From: Segatella copri
GTDB lineage: Bacteria > Bacteroidota > Bacteroidia > Bacteroidales > Bacteroidaceae
Reading direction: 5' to 3'
Assembly (NCBI RefSeq): GCF_009495355.1
Contig: NZ_VZAD01000038.1
Location: 1 to 64,000 of the forward strand
Length of the DNA stretch: 64,000 bases
Positions 62,501-64,000 of the stretch are shown piece after piece. A model generated the notes under the pieces. It was not told the DNA's origin. It was given only the letters and a program-made list of their open reading frames with translations, and did no database searches. Positions within the stretch are counted from its first letter, which is position 1; each line of letters begins with the position of its first letter. The position numbers and the translations under genes are program-made.

Positions 62501-64000
62501 TACCATTTGCTACATGGGCAACAGCCAACAAGTTGTTGATGTGATACTTGCCATAATGCAGCTGTGCCACCTTTGCCTTGGCGTTGAGTCGAGTATGGTT
62601 GGACAAGAAATCAGTGCCCACGCCCTGGGCTTCCATCGATCCTGTAAAAGAGTAAAGTTCCTGATGAGGCAGGAAATGACTCACCTGTATCTGATGGGCT
62701 TGTACCTTGGCACGATAGGCCAGCTGGTTCATGTCGAGACTTCCGTCTTTCTTTGTATGAGTAACAACAGATGCTTCTACATTCATTCGTCCACGACCTT
62801 CCCACAAGGTCATCTTGGTGGCATACTTAGAGCCGTCCACTGCGACATCTCCCTTCAGGATCATGCCATTAGGGATACGCACAACCTTCATTAGAGCCGG
62901 ATCAAGCATCGCTGTAACAAATCCCAAATGATAGGTACGCGCATCTAAATGTATTTTCGCCTTCATCTGAGACATATCGTTGAGATGTGCCAACCAACCA
63001 TCGGAGGACAACTGGAAGGCTGAAGGCAAATTGAGTTTCAAACCCGAATAGCTAAGACGCTGCATGTTTCCCTTTACTGTACCGGCAACCTCCATAGGAT
63101 AATAAGGCCAGTTCCGACGCATCTTTTGAGGCATGTATGCACCGGCAAAAAGCATAAGGTCTTCTCTGCCGATACTGCCTCGTATCATAGCAGTCAACTT
63201 GCCAGGAGCACTGTCGGCAAAGGCATTCATGTCCATGTCGACCATGGTCTGAAGAGTGGAGGAAGGAGTTCGCAGACAGAGGTCGGGCAACTGCAACTTC
63301 AATGAATCCATCACAAACCGGCCATACATCTGCTGTACGTTCAGACCACAGCGTTCTCTGAACTGTGCCTGACGAATCTTTACATCTATCTTCGAGTCAC
63401 AGAAATAGAATGAGTCAGCCTTCAAATTCATATCCGACAAGGCAATGTGGTTGAAGTCCAGACCTTCTGCCGGACGAAGCACAGAGATATTCTTACCAGC
63501 CAGCATTTCTGTCTGATAATTGTCGTAAGTTACCCTGCCCTTTCGCCAGTCGAGGGCACGCACTTGATAAAGTCCTTTGAAGAGATCGAGGTAGGTACAA
63601 TGAGCCGTAGCATCACCCATATAGGCATTTACCCTGAGAGTATCTCCTGGCATGTGAAGCGCCAAAGCTGTGTTTTTCAACTTGAGCTTCTGGATATTCA
63701 CCTTCCACTTGTTGGTCTTTGGCGTAGTATCGGGAGGTACGGTATCACTCAGTTCTACCGACAGACGGGCATCCGACAACAAGGCGTCATCTACATGGAC
63801 AAGTTCCTTGCTCAGGTCGATGCCATGGGCACGCAATGCCATCTGCCCGACATCACCCTTGATACGCGCCTCGTGTATCCAGTTGGTGGTGTTGACCTTC
63901 ATACGTCTGAAGTCCAACTCGTCCACCATTACCTGCTGCTTGAATAAAGGCATCAACTGAATGTCAACTACCATTTTTTCTATATCAGCAACTGTATCTT
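59538..64000 (-). CDS. TamB-like translocation/assembly protein (partial, N-terminus beyond window)
   Basis: At least 1478 residues of a very long AsmA/TamB-type protein bridging inner and outer membranes, thought to help insert outer-membrane proteins or carry phospholipids. The chain is a continuing series of beta strands with DUF490-like C-terminal features (FVDSVYLVSVPYGLRM style strands; DDLMLFAGAY; TITATEKIKSTVNEGQGTG; VQDELNTMSVDERGKVAITMLASG; LSFSVGGQVSSGAEM). The reading frame remains open to the right edge (DTVADIEKM upstream of the ATG at 63974), so the true start lies outside. It is the first gene of the TamB-TamA pair. Confidence 0.9.
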   Translation of the reverse strand, partial: DTVADIEKMVVDIQLMPLFKQQVMVDELDFRRMKVNTTNWIHEARIKGDVGQMALRAHGIDLSKELVHVDDALLSDARLSVELSDTVPPDTTPKTNKWKVNIQKLKLKNTALALHMPGDTLRVNAYMGDATAHCTYLDLFKGLYQVRALDWRKGRVTYDNYQTEMLAGKNISVLRPAEGLDFNHIALSDMNLKADSFYFCDSKIDVKIRQAQFRERCGLNVQQMYGRFVMDSLKLQLPDLCLRTPSSTLQTMVDMDMNAFADSAPGKLTAMIRGSIGREDLMLFAGAYMPQKMRRNWPYYPMEVAGTVKGNMQRLSYSGLKLNLPSAFQLSSDGWLAHLNDMSQMKAKIHLDARTYHLGFVTAMLDPALMKVVRIPNGMILKGDVAVDGSKYATKMTLWEGRGRMNVEASVVTHTKKDGSLDMNQLAYRAKVQAHQIQVSHFLPHQELYSFTGSMEAQGVGTDFLSNHTRLNAKAKVAQLHYGKYHINNLLAVAHVANGKVHADIDSNNQLLKGLVSLDALTNSKNLEGTVVADVRNVDLYLMGLTKVPMRATACGQVDLKTNLKEDHYLQAMLGSIVIKTQQKEYRPVDIVADVLTRRDTTHAVLNCGDFHLRMDTHGGYKKLLSRLDELQGEVMSQLKNRRIDQVAIRREFPLGRITLTTGKDNFISRFIEYNGYHFKTVDMDLRTSPISGLNGHLNIDSLVAQGVQLDTVRANVMTQGDTIRYTARIVNNKKNPQYVFQALVDGELAERGSDIAARIYDANGKLGVRVGLAAMMQENGIKVSLTDTHPILGYKKFTANDDNYLMLGRDMRISAKLQLESSKGMGVRIYSNDGNEDALQDITIGMTRFDLDKVLSVIPYMPDVSGIMNGDFHVVQTKEALSVSSNLSVDNLVYENCPMGNVGSEFVYMPMSDGTHAVDGILKYNDEDVATIKGTYQSEGEGYLDATVGMDKLPLHFINGFVPDQLVGLEGCGEGSLTIKGSLSKPQVDGEIYMDSVYLVSVPYGLRMRFDNDPVRIAGSKLLFENFMMYANNESPLNIQGYLDFSNLDKMMLDVRMRAQNFLLVDAKENARSEAFGKAYVNFLGSMRGALSNLKMRGKLDVLGNTDMTYILRESELTTDTQLEELVKFTDFKDSKQETVVRPKLEGFDMLLGMSIDESARILCALNADKSNYIDLVGGGDLRMTYNPADNLRLSGKYTLSNGEMKYSLPVIPLKTFTIQDGSYIEFTGDPFNPTLNITATEKIKSTVNEGQGTGRSVDFECGVKLSQTLNKPGIQFIISAPSDMNVQDELNTMSVDERGKVAITMLASGMYLANGNTNSFSMNSALSSFLNSEINNIAGTAMRSMGLDIGMTVDNSLNAAGALHTDYNFKFAKRFFNNRLSFSVGGQVSSGAEMENAVNNDTFFNNVEIQYRLNDGASQYIRGFYNNNIYDWLEGQIGEYGVGFMWRRKLQRFSDIFRFKTEKQALPRAAADTLKAVPAAVQQK

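Overview
The window looks like chromosome of a gut or oral Prevotellaceae member (Prevotella/Segatella type, phylum Bacteroidota). The reasons are many promoters of the Bacteroidota form TTTG-N19/20-TAnnTTTG(C), and families typical of that phylum: DUF4230, DUF4827, DUF5686, DUF2723, GLPGLI, outer-membrane beta-barrel receptors, and a secreted protein with a type IX secretion-like C-terminus. No rRNA, tRNA or CRISPR array was recognised.

Layout. 1-739 is repeat-rich non-coding DNA: a REP-like palindrome carrying a small insertion element, then a 21-bp hairpin array. 740-5297 holds a DUF4230 pair, an amino-acid:cation symporter, a GNAT acetyltransferase and a membrane-anchored AraC regulator. 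5578-8405 is a large exported protein plus a 69-residue peptide. 8800-10930 holds a LacI regulator with its own operator and a NarL-type response regulator. 10989-13541 is a DUF5686 outer-membrane protein. 13941-16470 is a four-gene lipid operon (PgpA, GtrA, CDP-alcohol phosphatidyltransferase, AUR1-like PAP2) resembling Bacteroides inositol-lipid loci. 16500-28491 is mostly housekeeping: GNAT-like protein, MATE exporter, serine acetyltransferase, rRNA-type methyltransferase, DPP-IV peptidase, PurD, membrane proteins, and a metal ABC transporter with no permease gene after it.

28500-47600 is an AT-rich accessory island. It opens with about 1.1 kb of repeats (second 21-bp array, second REP plus insertion element, a 23-bp palindrome array). 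It continues with a resolvase fragment, small lipoprotein and membrane genes, a radical-SAM enzyme paired with a Cys-motif transmembrane protein, an AbiE-type toxin-antitoxin pair, an ORF6N pseudogene, three outer-membrane receptors with a GLPGLI protein, a second resolvase fragment, a truncated DUF1016 gene and a final gene remnant.

47736-64000 returns to core genes: DUF2723 glycosyltransferase-like protein, NodB deacetylase, a phosphohexomutase, DUF4827 lipoprotein, DHH phosphoesterase, nucleotidyltransferase, and a TamA/TamB-like pair whose TamB gene runs off the right edge.

The most notable signals are: (1) a 213-bp MITE-like element with 17-bp terminal inverted repeats in two copies, both at the same position of a REP palindrome whose third copy is an empty site; (2) two repeat modules with conserved flanks but different 21-bp hairpin units in equal number; (3) the radical-SAM/Cys-domain pair; and (4) two resolvase 3' ends in direct orientation about 13 kb apart, whose non-coding tail is better conserved than the coding part.
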